Assembly: GCF_026210795.1 (NCBI RefSeq) | Contig: NC_089440.1 | Span: 4,030,001 to 4,094,000, forward strand | Reading direction: 5' to 3' | DNA: 64,000 bases | DNA from: Rhizophagus irregularis | Lineage: Eukaryota > Glomeromycota > Glomeromycetes > Glomerales > Glomeraceae | Part shown: positions 1-11,902 of the stretch, piece after piece | Numbering within the stretch: position 1 is the first letter of the stretch | How the letters are laid out: every line of letters starts with the position of its first letter | Notes under the pieces: generated by a model | Databases searched by the model: none | What the model was told of the DNA's origin: nothing | Seen by the model: only the letters and a program-made list of their open reading frames with translations | Position numbers and translations under genes: made by a program

Positions 1-814
1 GGAATAGATGGTACCATGCTACCAAAATGGTCCCTACTATCATGGTCCTTCAGGATACCACTGATGGTTTACGATAACAACAAACGGGTATGAATTTTGA
101 CTTTATTTATTTGTTAGTATGTTTCATTAAAACTATGCTAAGCAGGGAGCGCATGCTTACCTTAATAAATAGATAATGGTTTAATTTCTATATCACTCAA
201 TGAAAAAAAAGAAACTACCATATTTAAAATTTTTTTTAAAAAATATAATATAATGGTTTCAAGAAAAAAAGTAAAATATAAAAAATAAAAGAGAAATACA
301 TATATTTATATAATTTTATTAACCATATTGGCCGCACATTTTTGTTTGCATGTGTTTATCATAAACATCCTTTGTTAGTCATATAATAAATATGTGTCAC
401 CATATTGTCTATTTGCATTGATTCAGCTTGCAAATGATTTGTGTGATCATATTATTCCCTTAATTAAAATATTATACGTCAATTTTGCATTGCAATAATG
501 TAATGTTTACTTAAAATACTTTGCATACTCTTTATCACACGATGTATATCATGATATAAATGTTCTTTAAATCTTATTTATGAAATTTTAATTAAAAAGT
601 AATTTTAACATTACGTATATTATTAATTTAACATATTCCTTCTAGTGAGAACCGAAAACCAATTATGCCAGCCAAATTTAATTCCAAATATAAATAAATA
701 TCCCTTTCAATTTATTTTTTGGAAAGTAAATACTTTATCAGGTATGTAAATCACCATTATATGAATGATACACGATTTGTTTGTTCATCAGCCGTAAAGA
801 CAAAACGAAACAAA
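1..814. other. AT-rich intergenic DNA, no gene seen
   Basis: No open frame of useful length and no splice-bounded coding string was seen on either strand. The stretch is A/T runs with scattered ordinary sequence. It leads into the dispersed repeat that starts near 815. Confidence 0.6.
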
Positions 815-1865
815 ATACTTTTATTACGTGATGAATAACAGACCTTTAACGTGATAACATTAAATTTACATTTCTATCTTAAGAAAAATTTTATATAGTA
901 TATTTGTGATGTGTAATAGTAGACGTATAGGTGTCTTCGGAATTTTACGGTAACTGCACGATGCCATAATACCATAATGATAACGCCGTATAAACGTAAT
1001 GGCGTAATGATGTAATTTTACATTGCCATTGATACTTAAAAGAAAGAAAGAAAGCTAAATTTCTTAACGGTGAAAAAATCCCTCCCCATTTACCGGAAAG
1101 TAAAGTCCGCAGGGAACTGCCCTAAAAAAAAAGAAAAATGTATGCTATGAACCGTTATTAAATTTTTTTTTTTAAAAAAAAAAGAATTATCGTAAATATT
1201 TACAGTAATACTTCAGCTTTATGTTTTTTATTGTAAATTCATTAATTTTTTTTTAATTTTTAAAAAGGATATATTTATAATTTTAATTATTAAACAAAAG
1301 AAAAGAAAGTGTACGTCCATTAAAAAATTTTTAATGTTAGATAATAAAAATATTAAATAAAAACAAAAAAAAAATTATACAATTACGGTTACGGCATATG
1401 TTGAAAAGCCGAAATGACGTAATTAGGGAGCTTCGACGAGTAGAAGAATGAAAAGGTTAGTTATTATAATTTCAGAGTTCCGGATTAATCACCTATTCGG
1501 CATCTTTTAGTACCGATTAATAAATCACGATATATATTAATTTAATCGATGTTGAATGATTGGCTATCATTGTGCCACTCGTAATATTGTGCCCAATAAC
1601 GGTTATAACCCTGATCATATTTCATATTTCTATTTTGTAATTAGCCCAATTATTTGTTATTTACACTTAATTACAAAATAAATGTTTAAAGATTTCCATT
1701 ATTAGTTGTTTGTTAAACTAATTTTACTTTATTAAAAATCAAAATAAATGCAGATTTTAATATCTGGAATATCCAGCAATATATGATGTAATATTGTAAT
1801 ATGCCGAATAGTTTCATGATCCTTAATGGGTTAACCGTTAATGGGGACACCGGCCACCGGATTTT
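815..1865 (+). repeat. Dispersed repeat A, copy 1 (about 1 kb)
   Basis: This stretch aligns with the reverse complement of 10595-11210. Shared blocks include the gtgatgaataaca start near 828, gtgtaatagtagacgtata near 911, aaagccgaaatgacgtaatt near 1406, ccggattaatcacctattcg near 1480, and cccaataacggttataa near 1591, in the same order. Copy 1 is longer because of A/T-rich insertions. There is no coding frame. It behaves like a non-autonomous mobile element or its remains; no clear terminal repeats or target duplication were found. Confidence 0.75.
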
Positions 1866-2718
1866 ATCCGAAATGCCATAGAGATAAAAAAAGCAATAAT
1901 TATCAATCCCTGATTCAACTCATATGATTAGTTTGATCATATTAAAATTATTCAATCTATTTAATCGGTCACATCATTTATATTTTTCCTATATATACTG
2001 TTAAAAATTACATTTTTTTTTACTGAACGCAAGAAAAACCAGGTTATAATCGAGACATACGGTATATACAACATAAATTTACTATTGCGTACAGCAGCAT
2101 CAAGAGGCCAAGTTCATCATTAATAGGAAAAAGAAGCGATTATTTTATGCTGTGTGAAATTACTGTATATAGCCTTTTCAGCCAAATTTTTTATTAATAT
2201 AGTAAATAAATTACATGTAATCGTAATATATAATGAAATTTCAATAATAATATACATGATTATTTCTGCTGATACATGGAAAGTAAACGTTATAAGAGAA
2301 TAAGGCTAAGACGGCTGCGGCTCAGCACGCAATAACCAAACGATCACAACAATTTATGTAAACATCTTATTAATTTTTAAGAATTACGTCTGAGACCTAT
2401 TTTAGAGTAGAATTTATGACAAGAGGGTGGACGTGTCCATCATTTTTCGCTACTTTAATGGTTACTAGTAACTCTAGCGATAAAAACGCCACATGATTTT
2501 TTTTAGCTAATTAAATAATATTTTATTCCATTATTATTAAATAACTATTACTATGCCTTACAAGAATAAATAAAGTTGATTATACAAAAATTCTCAGATT
2601 TTTTTTTTAATCTAAATACATATATATATATATATATATACACTAATATTATAAATAAATGATTTTTTTTTGTATTAAATTATAATTTTTTTTAAAAAAG
2701 AAAAAAAATCACTTTTTT
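1866..2718. other. Intergenic, 3' flank of the channel gene
   Basis: No gene seen. It holds A/T runs and a (TA)n microsatellite near 2621-2640. The last part is the likely 3' untranslated region of the minus-strand channel gene. Confidence 0.5.
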
Positions 2719-5700
2719 TTATACAGAAACCATACTACTTCTACCCGATCTATCATGTCCAATATTACCACCATCAAAAGGATTTCTTACGGAAAGTCTA
2801 ATATGTCCGACCATTCCCTTTAATTCTTTTAATTCATCATGTAATTCATCTTTAACAATTTTTAATTCTTTTCTAACAAAATCAGCATCTAATTCTCCCA
2901 TTTCTTCCATAAATAATTTCCTTTTCCAACTATTTATTGTATCTAAGTGAGCTTCATAATAAATTAAATGAGGAAACCAATCTGGATGCTGGCGTTGTGA
3001 TGGTGAAAGCATAAAGAGTTCAAGTTCTGCTATTAATTCTGCTCGTTGTCGTAACCATGCTTGTCGTCCCACTAGAAGTGACCCACTAAATACCTCGGTG
3101 ATTAAACCTATTGATTACGAAAAAATAGGTCAAAAGGAATGAAAACGTTATTAAAAAACATATAAATATCAATTATGAACTTTTTTTCTTACATACCGAT
3201 GAGAATATTTAGAAGTATGATTACAGCTACGAAACCTATAAAAATCGAAAAAAAAAATTAATGATTATTAACAAACGTTTCATTCTTAAAGTTAAAAAAA
3301 AAATTGTTCATCAATCACTCACTGAATAATACCATCATGGCGTACAAAGCGGGATCTGGATTAAAAGTTGTTACACTGTCCCATCCAATTCCCAGGAAAA
3401 AATAAGTAGCCAAGATTGAATAATCGAATCTTTCCCACATATTTGTATTTTCTTGGGGCGTTTGAAATAATGATACGTTCGCAGTTATTTGACCAGTATT
3501 TTGATCAATTATATTCCCATTATATTCTTGAACTATATCCAAAGGTTGTATATCACGTAAGAGTACAAATAATGCATTTGCAAAACCCTTTTATTATATG
3601 GAAAGACAAGTCGAAAAATTGTCAGGTATGAAATTACTTTTTTTTTTCAAAAAAAAAAACAACAATTTTTATATATCACACTTACCAGAATAAAAACGAA
3701 TAACGTTACAAATAATGTAATAATCTTCTTTCCAATTTCGATTACGATTGCAATGAATTTTCCGGGTCCAGCGAATGCCCGAGCTTGTAGCAACTAATGA
3801 TCAAATCAAAATCGGTTATTAAAGTTTAATCATAATGATATCATATAATTATTATCATTAACACATACCGTATTGATCCATACACATAGAACCGCATAGC
3901 TTTTCAAACTATGCGGTGGCTCTTTTCCCACAATAACCATTAAATCGCACACAAGAGGTAAAACAAAGCTTGCTAAATCAAAATAATTAAAAAAGCTAGA
4001 CCAATAATTTTGCCATCTACCAGACATTTGTCTTAATTCTTGAATTAAAAACAACATTGGAATAATTGTTTCTATATACAATAAAGGACCTTTCCATCCG
4101 AGTTTATCTCCAGGTGATGGCACGATTTGAGATTCAATTGAGACTATAGTGTTAAAGAGAATTGCATGGATTAAATATAATCCAAAATTGTATAAAAATA
4201 GCTTTTGCGCAAATTTGTCCCTTTTTAAGAAATTAAAGGAAAAATTATATTTTAATGCGTTAATTTTTTTAAATACATAATGAATAAAGAATACTTAATT
4301 GTTTAACTTACCATTTGAATTTTATTACAGCTTCCATAACAACTTCACTAAACATTTCTGATGTCCCGTTCAATGCTACATCAGCAAATGGACTTCTTTG
4401 AATTGGAGAAATATATATATTCCAAAATCGATAAAATCTTCCGATTAATGGCGGATAATGATCATCTTCAAGTAATGGAGGGTAAACACAAAAATCTGGC
4501 CAGGGAACAACACATAACTTTGCAGGATGAGTTTTTTTCGCATCTTCTAAACGTTGTTTTCGTTGTTTTTGTCGCGTTCCATAAGATTCTCTGTACATAT
4601 TTTGTTTCCTTTCCGAATAATTTGTTGAATCAGGATAATAAATTAGAGCTCCTGTATCATGACGTATTGAGCTGGCATAATCATAATGTCTTGGCAGAAA
4701 ATTTAATAAGTTTGAAAAACTTTTTTTTTTAGTATCCTCATCCTGATATCTTGTCCCCCTTGGCAATCGAGCTTTACGAGACACAGGGTTTAACTCGCTA
4801 TGATGACTTCTTTCTTCACCCCCGAATGGATTTCCTAATTTTGTTTGTAAAATTCTTTTTGGAGCTTCCAAAGAAGTTGTAAAATAACTTGATTCTTTCA
4901 TAATGTAAGCTCCTTTATCAGGGTAATATTTATACAAATCTAATAAAGTTTTACCCAAAGTCCAAGCGAATCCAGGTTGTTGAACGATTCTTTTCGTTAT
5001 GTTATCAATATTTGAAGGGATTGAACGATTCCGTACTGGATCATACCGACGTTTTACATGTTTTACAACATAATTAACCAATAATTCGACTAACTCTGAT
5101 TTTTGAAGTTCTACTAATAATAACAAAGCACTCTCGGTTTGTTCTTCGTTGTGGAATAGAGGAATATACCGATCAGTTTCAATAATTTTTCTTACTAAAT
5201 CATCCCAACCGAACAGAATAAAATCTTCCATAGGACAAAAATATTCATTATTTCCCAAAGAAATTTTATTGAAAGCCGTAGGAAAATGCTTTATTGAAGT
5301 ATCAACAAGTTTTTTTAATTGTTCCTTAATTGTCAATCGACTAAAAGACTGCACATCATCCATATATTGGAGTCGAAGATAGTGTATCACTGCGCAAGCA
5401 TCAATCAATGTTCGATATGTAATTTCATTCTCTCCTGGTAAAGATAAAGTAACTGTTTCATTATTTGTCAGTTGTACGTGAAGTAAGGATAAATTATTTT
5501 CATCACGCGTTTCCAAAGTCACAAATTTTATCTCTTCAATCCTAGAAAGCCATATATATTGCAACTCTATTCTTAAAAATTTGTTATGGCCTTTTGGTTT
5601 TGTCTTGTAAATTTGTACACTATCTTTTCCCGCCATGATAAATCTCTTCCCTTCAGGGTCTAACCAATGAATAAAAATTTCACTATTAATCCAATTATGC

Positions 5701-7316
5701 CATGGTTCGAACTTAAACTTGCATAATAATTCCTTGTTATTATCTAAAATATGGCCCCAACAGAAATTAGCTCCTTGTTGTTTTTCAATAGATGACATAA
5801 TTACAAATCCATCTTGACCAGTTTTACAACCGAATGATGATCTAACTAATGCTTGCATAGTGACAGATGGTGAATTATTCGGAAATAATTGATAAGTATT
5901 TAATTCATTACCAACAGCTTGTACAAATTTATCACCAATTAATACTAATGGTTTTTTATAATTAAGATATGTCCATTTTTCTTCATAAACTAACAAACCA
6001 GCCCAACAATCCCATAATTGAACTCGAACATCTTGGTCTTTTCGAGAGCATAAAATTATTTGATCATTATTCTGCAAGAATGAAATGAGAAAAGTACTTT
6101 TAGGAACATCGATTTCAGAAATCAGTAAGGCCGTTGGAGTGTGAAATAAACATAAAGTACCAGATTTATCTTTTTTCTCTTCATAAAATCTAACGAATAA
6201 AACATAACGATATTATAAATATTATTTTGTAAATTATTTAAGTAAAGAATGATTTGAAAATAATTATAATTACCTAGCTACTAGATCACCTTTAGTAGAA
6301 ATGGCAAATAAATTTCTTGTAGATGAAATATTTTTTGCTTCAACATAAAACCATTGTCTTAAAATTCCATTTATATCCCACACAGAAATTCCATCTTTTT
6401 CTTCTGGCCAAAGTAAATAACCATATTTTAAACTTTCAATCAAAATATTATGAACATCTATCATATATTCATTACTAAGATTAGAATATTTTGGAGAAGA
6501 ATGAATTAAAGCATCAATACGAATACTTTTTCGTAAAACCCAATGTTTTGTAGATAATAAATGCATGTTATTCTTAGTGAAACAAACTAAAGTGTGATGA
6601 CGCACAAATATCAAAGAGCCTAAAATTTCCATAGAATTTAATAACGAATCATTTTGTTGTTTACTATTCTTGATTGAATAAACAACAAATGATGATTCTG
6701 GTATACGCTCAGGCTGTTGAGAATTATTTAAGGTTGCAGTGGCGTCCATATTTGGGGTATCCACATGACTTTCTTTCGTTATAGTCACCCTTGATATTGC
6801 AACGTATTGTCCATCTTCAGATACGGATATATAAATTTTTGCTTTACTTTCAGATACATTATCTTTGTTGAAAGGAGTTTTAACGGTGAAAATTGAATTA
6901 GAAGGTCCGCTATGACTATCGAACGGGAAGACTGCGAGGATACCATTTTCTAAGCTCCATGTAGCTATAAATTTATTGCCCGGAGATGTAGCCACAATAT
7001 CAATATCGTATTTAAATTCATCATTTATTATTTCCAATTCATCTGTTTCTCCTAAATCAAATGAATCTCTAAGTGATTTACTAAGAGCCGTTAATGAACC
7101 TGTAATTTTTTCAAATACTTTGTGTGAAGTACTGACTAAACCTAAACTGGATTTGTCAGATTTAGAATCATCAAAATGTTTTTCATGTGTGAATGAAGTT
7201 TTTAAATGATCAAAACTTATTGAATGATCTGGACGTTCCGTAATTGGAGTACCACTTTCAATATTGATTACCGGAATAATATTTGCTTCTTGTATTAAAT
7301 CCTGACTATCGGTCAT
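2719..7316 (-). CDS. TRP-like ion transport domain protein with large cytosolic N-terminal region
   Basis: A seven-exon model: complement of 2719-3107, 3197-3235, 3323-3587, 3686-3793, 3869-4220, 4312-6189 and 6274-7316. It totals 4074 bases (1357 aa) with GT..AG introns of 79-98 bases, and every junction keeps the frame. Residues 1 to about 970 are soluble and read like WD/beta-propeller-type repeats (recurring strand patterns such as FIATWSLENGILAVF and RFIMAGKDSVQIY). After that come hydrophobic segments at about 975-1000, 1010-1035, 1050-1090 and 1105-1130, a pore-like loop (FFLGIGWDSVTTFNPDPAL) and a last helix (VAVIILLNILIGLITEVF, about 1215-1235). A charged coiled-coil-like tail follows (ADFVRKELKIVKDELHDELK). 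This order fits TRP/Pkd-type six-helix cation channels. Ion selectivity cannot be read from the sequence. The start is the first ATG of the frame. The gene is divergent from the deaminase gene. Confidence 0.85.
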
Positions 7317-8828
7317 TATTATTATTTACAAAATCGCGTGTTTTAAAAATTTAATTAAATTTATTAACTTTTTTAGTTTAATTATAATTTTAATTTATAT
7401 ATAGTCTAAATATTTTTGTCTATATAACAACAAATACTTATTAACCGTTTATCGATTCGATTAATAATTTTTTTTTTAGTAAAAATGAATTTTGAATTAT
7501 CAATGCAGTATTTATAAAAAAAAATTATTATCGGGAAAAAAAAAGAAAAAGGGGTATAGTACAAAATTTTTTTGCATTCCGGTACTTATAAATAAATATT
7601 TATACTTTAATTAGAAATAATATTATCAGATCTTTGCGGAAAGTTGATCATTGTAAAAATGGTTGTATGAATATCGGAAAAAAGAAATCTATTAGCAAAT
7701 TCTTTTATCGTCATTTGATAAAACAATAGGAACTATTTATTTTTTTTTTCACTTTCCCCCCTATTTTTTCATTAAATAATTAGATTATTACTATTTTCTT
7801 CCGTTCTCCGAAACAATGACGACGTCTACCGTTATTATGTGGCGCAATAAAAAGATCGGTACCACGCCACTTATATATGGCTAAATTCCTGTATGAATTT
7901 TATACAAATGTATTAGTGCATATGGAATTTGGATTTTTAATTTAGTAATTCAAGTATATTTTCTATGAAGATCCTATTAATTTAAGGATTTGACATGCCT
8001 AAAAAATAAGAAACCCGTGAACTAGTCCAATGATCGTTTTGTGAACGGGCCGGGACTTAAATGTAACCATACCCCCATTTTTTATTCCATTTTTGCTTTA
8101 TTCAAGGATTTTTTTTTTTTTCCCTTAGCAATCTTAGCAATCTTACTTCGATTTAATATTTGTAAGAACTTTTTAAGTACTTGCAGATATTTAACCTAAT
8201 ATTACATGATACGAATTGTGTCAATCATCTCCGCCAGCATTATATCTAATTTTGGCTGAAACCAAAATAATTGGTGAACAAATTTTCCTAATAGAGTTAC
8301 TTTAGTCAGATGACCATCATCAGCTGATTATACAAATGTTACATAAAACAATAAGACAATTTTTTTTTAAATAATGAGCAAAAATGCAAAAAAATTATTT
8401 TTGATCTGTTTTAATATATCAGATTTATTATTTGGATTAATAAATTAGTTTATTCATAACATAGTTTTCACTGGTTCATGAAAAAAAAATAATTAATTCA
8501 AGTATCATGCCAAGAATTTTATTAAACAAATATCGATTACAATCAATATATTAATTTATTTTGAAGAAACACTATCTAACTCCAAATTTAGTTTGAGAAA
8601 CAGAATTTGTGTAACAGATAAATTGTCGCACGAACGTTCAAGCTAATTTAAGGTTCATTCATAACTAGCCGGAAAAACTTCATATTTAAAAGAACTTAAT
8701 TCTTTATTATTATTTTTTTTTCTTTCTTTTGAAAATTATTAATATTATTGTTTAATATTATTGCTATTTTTATCATTATCATTTATTATTTATATATTAG
8801 GATCTATCATAATTTTTGGTTCATAATA
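7317..8828. promoter_or_regulatory. Shared intergenic region between two divergent genes
   Basis: About 1.5 kb lies between the ATG of the channel (minus) and the ATG of the deaminase (plus), so both promoters must be here. I see long A/T runs and no open frame. No specific operator or TATA element can be assigned with confidence. Confidence 0.45.
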
Positions 8829-9344
8829 ATGTGCATACTTTCTGGAACAGAGATAAAGAAACAATTAAAAGAAGAGTATGTAATTTTTTTTTGATTTAAT
8901 AATAACTCTTACTCCTTAGTTAAATAATTCATCTCACTTTATTTTTGGAATTGAAAAAAAGAAAATTAACAATCGAACCTTGTGATTATGCTAATATCGG
9001 TATTGCAAGGTAAAACATTTTATTTACATATTATTGTTACGGGTACATTTAAAAAATAGGATTAAAACGGTCGTCAACCATTAAATGAAACTTGCAACAA
9101 TGACGCCCCGACTAAAACTATGTGCCTTTAAGTTTTTCATAGTTGGCTAATCCAGTATAATTTTCAACAAAATATAAATTTCAGTATTGATTTAACCCTT
9201 GGAGATGAATTTAGATATTTTGTTCATCATAATGGACCAGTACCAATTAGTGATGAAGCTGGTGCGAAAGATTACCAAAAATTTTCAAGAATCGTGAGTT
9301 GACAAGTAACTATGGTTAAATTCTTTATTTAATATATATTATAT

Positions 9345-9380
<36 letters not shown>

Positions 9381-9959
9381 TTTTTAAAATTTATAAAATA
9401 TTAAACTCCTGTTTTTTTTCTTTTTTTTTAAAAAAAAAACTAATAGATGAAGTGTGATGATGGTAGACCATATTTTCTTGGGCCTGGTCAAATGTGTTTA
9501 GGTTGTTAAAAGAATTATCGTTGCTTTTTTGTTACTGTTCTATTATTAATCATTAGCTGAATGTAATTGAAAAAAAACTTTCTTATTTATGAATCTTCTA
9601 GGAATTACAAAGGAGAGAGTTCAATTACCATCGGATTTATGTGCATTAGTAGGCAAGTTAAAAAAAATAACAAATGAGAAGTCATCACAGATCCGTTTAA
9701 TAAGATATAAAAATGTTCATATATTTTCTTCTTAAAAATTATAGAAGGAAGATCAAGATTTGCTAGATTAGGATTATCGGTACATATTACAGCATCATTC
9801 ATAAACCCTGGATCGAATAATCAAACAGTTTTGGAAATTTTTAACGCATCAAGTTTAACCTTAGCCTTATATCCTGGTACAAAAGTTTGTCAAATGATCT
9901 TTATGACTATGGAAGGTCAAGCTCATTATAACGGAATTTTTCAAGATCAAGCTTTGTAA
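8829..9959 (+). CDS. dcd: dCTP deaminase
   Basis: Predicted to convert dCTP to dUTP and ammonia, feeding thymidylate synthesis through dUTPase. The model has six exons: 8829-8875, 8962-9009, 9185-9293, 9447-9501, 9602-9652 and 9745-9959, giving 525 bases (174 aa). The E. coli enzyme has 193 residues. Visible family features are SIDLTLGDEFR (32-42), FLGPGQ (78-83), GRSRFARLG (105-113), VHITASFINPG (116-126) and VLEIFN (132-137). Ser107, Arg111 and Glu134 match the spacing of the E. coli catalytic Ser111, Arg115 and Glu138 exactly. Intron 5 has a GC donor (9653-9654, exon end AG then GCAAGT). Other introns are GT..AG. It could be a bifunctional dCTP deaminase/dUTPase like some archaeal members; sequence alone does not decide. 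No signal or targeting peptide is evident. Confidence 0.88.
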
Positions 9960-10594
9960 CGGTTAATAATAATTGTTTATTAATTTTTTTCTCTAAATTT
10001 TTTTCAATATTTTTTTTTTTTCTTTCCTTTTTTTTTTTGTTGTTGTATTTAATTTAATTGAAGTAGGTAGTTTATGTAGCTTTAGCAGATTTTATTTATA
10101 ACAAAATTTTCTAACTTAACAGTTGTTTAAATAAAATGAACTTTATCATTAAAATTTGGTATTTGTTTTCCTACATTTGAGCGGACCGGACTCGACTCAA
10201 TTATTACACAATTAACCATAGCATATAATCACTTTTAGGGTAATTAAGTTCGCCCACGCATAAAAATATTTTTACGATCGTTAATTTTCTGGCATGGAAA
10301 CGAACTATAAATAGTATAGAAAATCTAACCGGGTTGAAAGAAAATTAGAAAAATAACAGCGAAAGAAAATGTAAAAAAATAGGGAGTGAAAAAAGGGAGT
10401 TTAAATAAATTTCAAAATTTGATGATATCGGTCCAAAAATTGTGTTCTACAATACGCCTCATACTGAAATTATTTCTTTATCTATTGATTTGTAATTGCC
10501 GTGATGCCGACATTTTCCCCCATCAATAAACGATACTTATTTATTAATTCTTTAAATAATAATTATTTAGCACGATTATTCAGCACAAATTGCC
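9960..10594. other. Intergenic, 3' flank of the deaminase gene
   Basis: T-rich tracts just after the stop codon are likely 3' untranslated sequence. The rest shows no gene. Some similarity to repeat A may start before 10595 but is too weak to place. Confidence 0.5.
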
Positions 10595-11210
10595 GAATAA
10601 TATATCCGGTGTCTCATTTATATTCAGTATCCCATTAAGATCATGAAGCTATTCTGTTCATATTTGGCATATCATACGGTATCATTTATTATTATAATCT
10701 GCATTTATTTATGTTTATATAGTAAAATCAATTTAACAACTAATAATGGTGTCATAAAAAAATAGATCAGGGGTTTATAACCGTTATTGGGCACAGTGGC
10801 ACAATTACAGCCATATACAATGAATATATCGTGATTTATCGGGTACTGAAAAGTGCCGAATAGGTGATTAATCCGGATTCCCGAATTCTGGAATTATGCA
10901 ATTAACTGTAAGAACATTCTTCTACTTATAGGCTTTGTCGAAACTCCCTAATTACGTCATTTCGGCTTTTCGACATATGGCGTAATTTTTTTTAAAAAAA
11001 ATTTTATACCGTTAAGAAATTTCGTTTCTTTCTTCCTTTTAGCATATAAAATCACGCCATCACGGCATTTACGTACCGTTACCGTAAAATAATCTATACG
11101 TCTACTATTACACATCATAAAGTTTTTTTTACGATAGAAACGTAAATTTGATGACATCACGTTAGAAGTCTCAAATTATTGTTATTCATCACATGATAAA
11201 AATATTTTCC
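10595..11210 (-). repeat. Dispersed repeat A, copy 2 (inverted relative to copy 1)
   Basis: Reverse complement of the repeat at 815-1865, with the same ordered blocks, for example gtgtaatagtagacgtata near 11093-11111 and aaagccgaaatgacgtaatt near 10951-10970 when read on the minus strand. The short open frame at 10957-11160 lies inside the repeat and is not conserved in copy 1, so I do not call it a gene. The two copies flank the channel and deaminase genes in opposite orientation. Confidence 0.75.
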
Positions 11211-11902
11211 CTACCATTCTTCACATACCCTGTAAACTTCTTTTCTTTTTCTTCTTGCTAAATCCAATAATTATTTTTCATCATTTGATTCAGTAATTGA
11301 ATCAGTAGGAAATATCATAGCATGGTCCCTATTAAAATAAATGAGTTTAAATTAAATTTATATTCTTTATTACAATAATACTTTTACCTGATAATCATCA
11401 TCAGTCTATTTTAGAAACATTTTTATTGTGATCTCAGTTGCATCAAAATGACAATAATTTGACCTTAATATAAAAAAAAAAGATGCAGAAAAAAAAATAA
11501 ATATTTGCATAACAAATTGAATCGAATTAAAATTTAAAGATTTCTTATTTTTTTTGTACAATAAATATTTTTCGTTTATTTAATTCCTTCTAGAAATGAA
11601 ATATATATTTTGATAAAATTAAAACGGATATATCAATTATTTTTAGTGATAAACAAATATTTAAAAACATGTTTCGCAAAAAAAAAAAAAAATACGAATA
11701 ATAAATAAAGAACTTTGTTCATTCAGTTAGGATCCAATAAAGTTTAAAATAAAATTGATTGATAATTTCCAAAATAATCTGTGCGACTTTAACTAATTAA
11801 TTATTTAATATCCGATCAACAAATTATCCCGATTAATTCTTTTTTATAACGACCGTCTTGGTTTATAGTCAGTTCCATTACAATTTTTTAATTATTCATA
11901 AA
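11211..11902. other. Intergenic, upstream of the kinase pseudogene
   Basis: No gene seen; A/T-rich. The segment just before 11903 would have been the promoter of the now broken kinase gene. Confidence 0.45.

Noticed and set aside
10957-11160. 67-aa basic protein on the minus strand
   Set aside because: Lies wholly in repeat A and the frame is not kept in the other copy.
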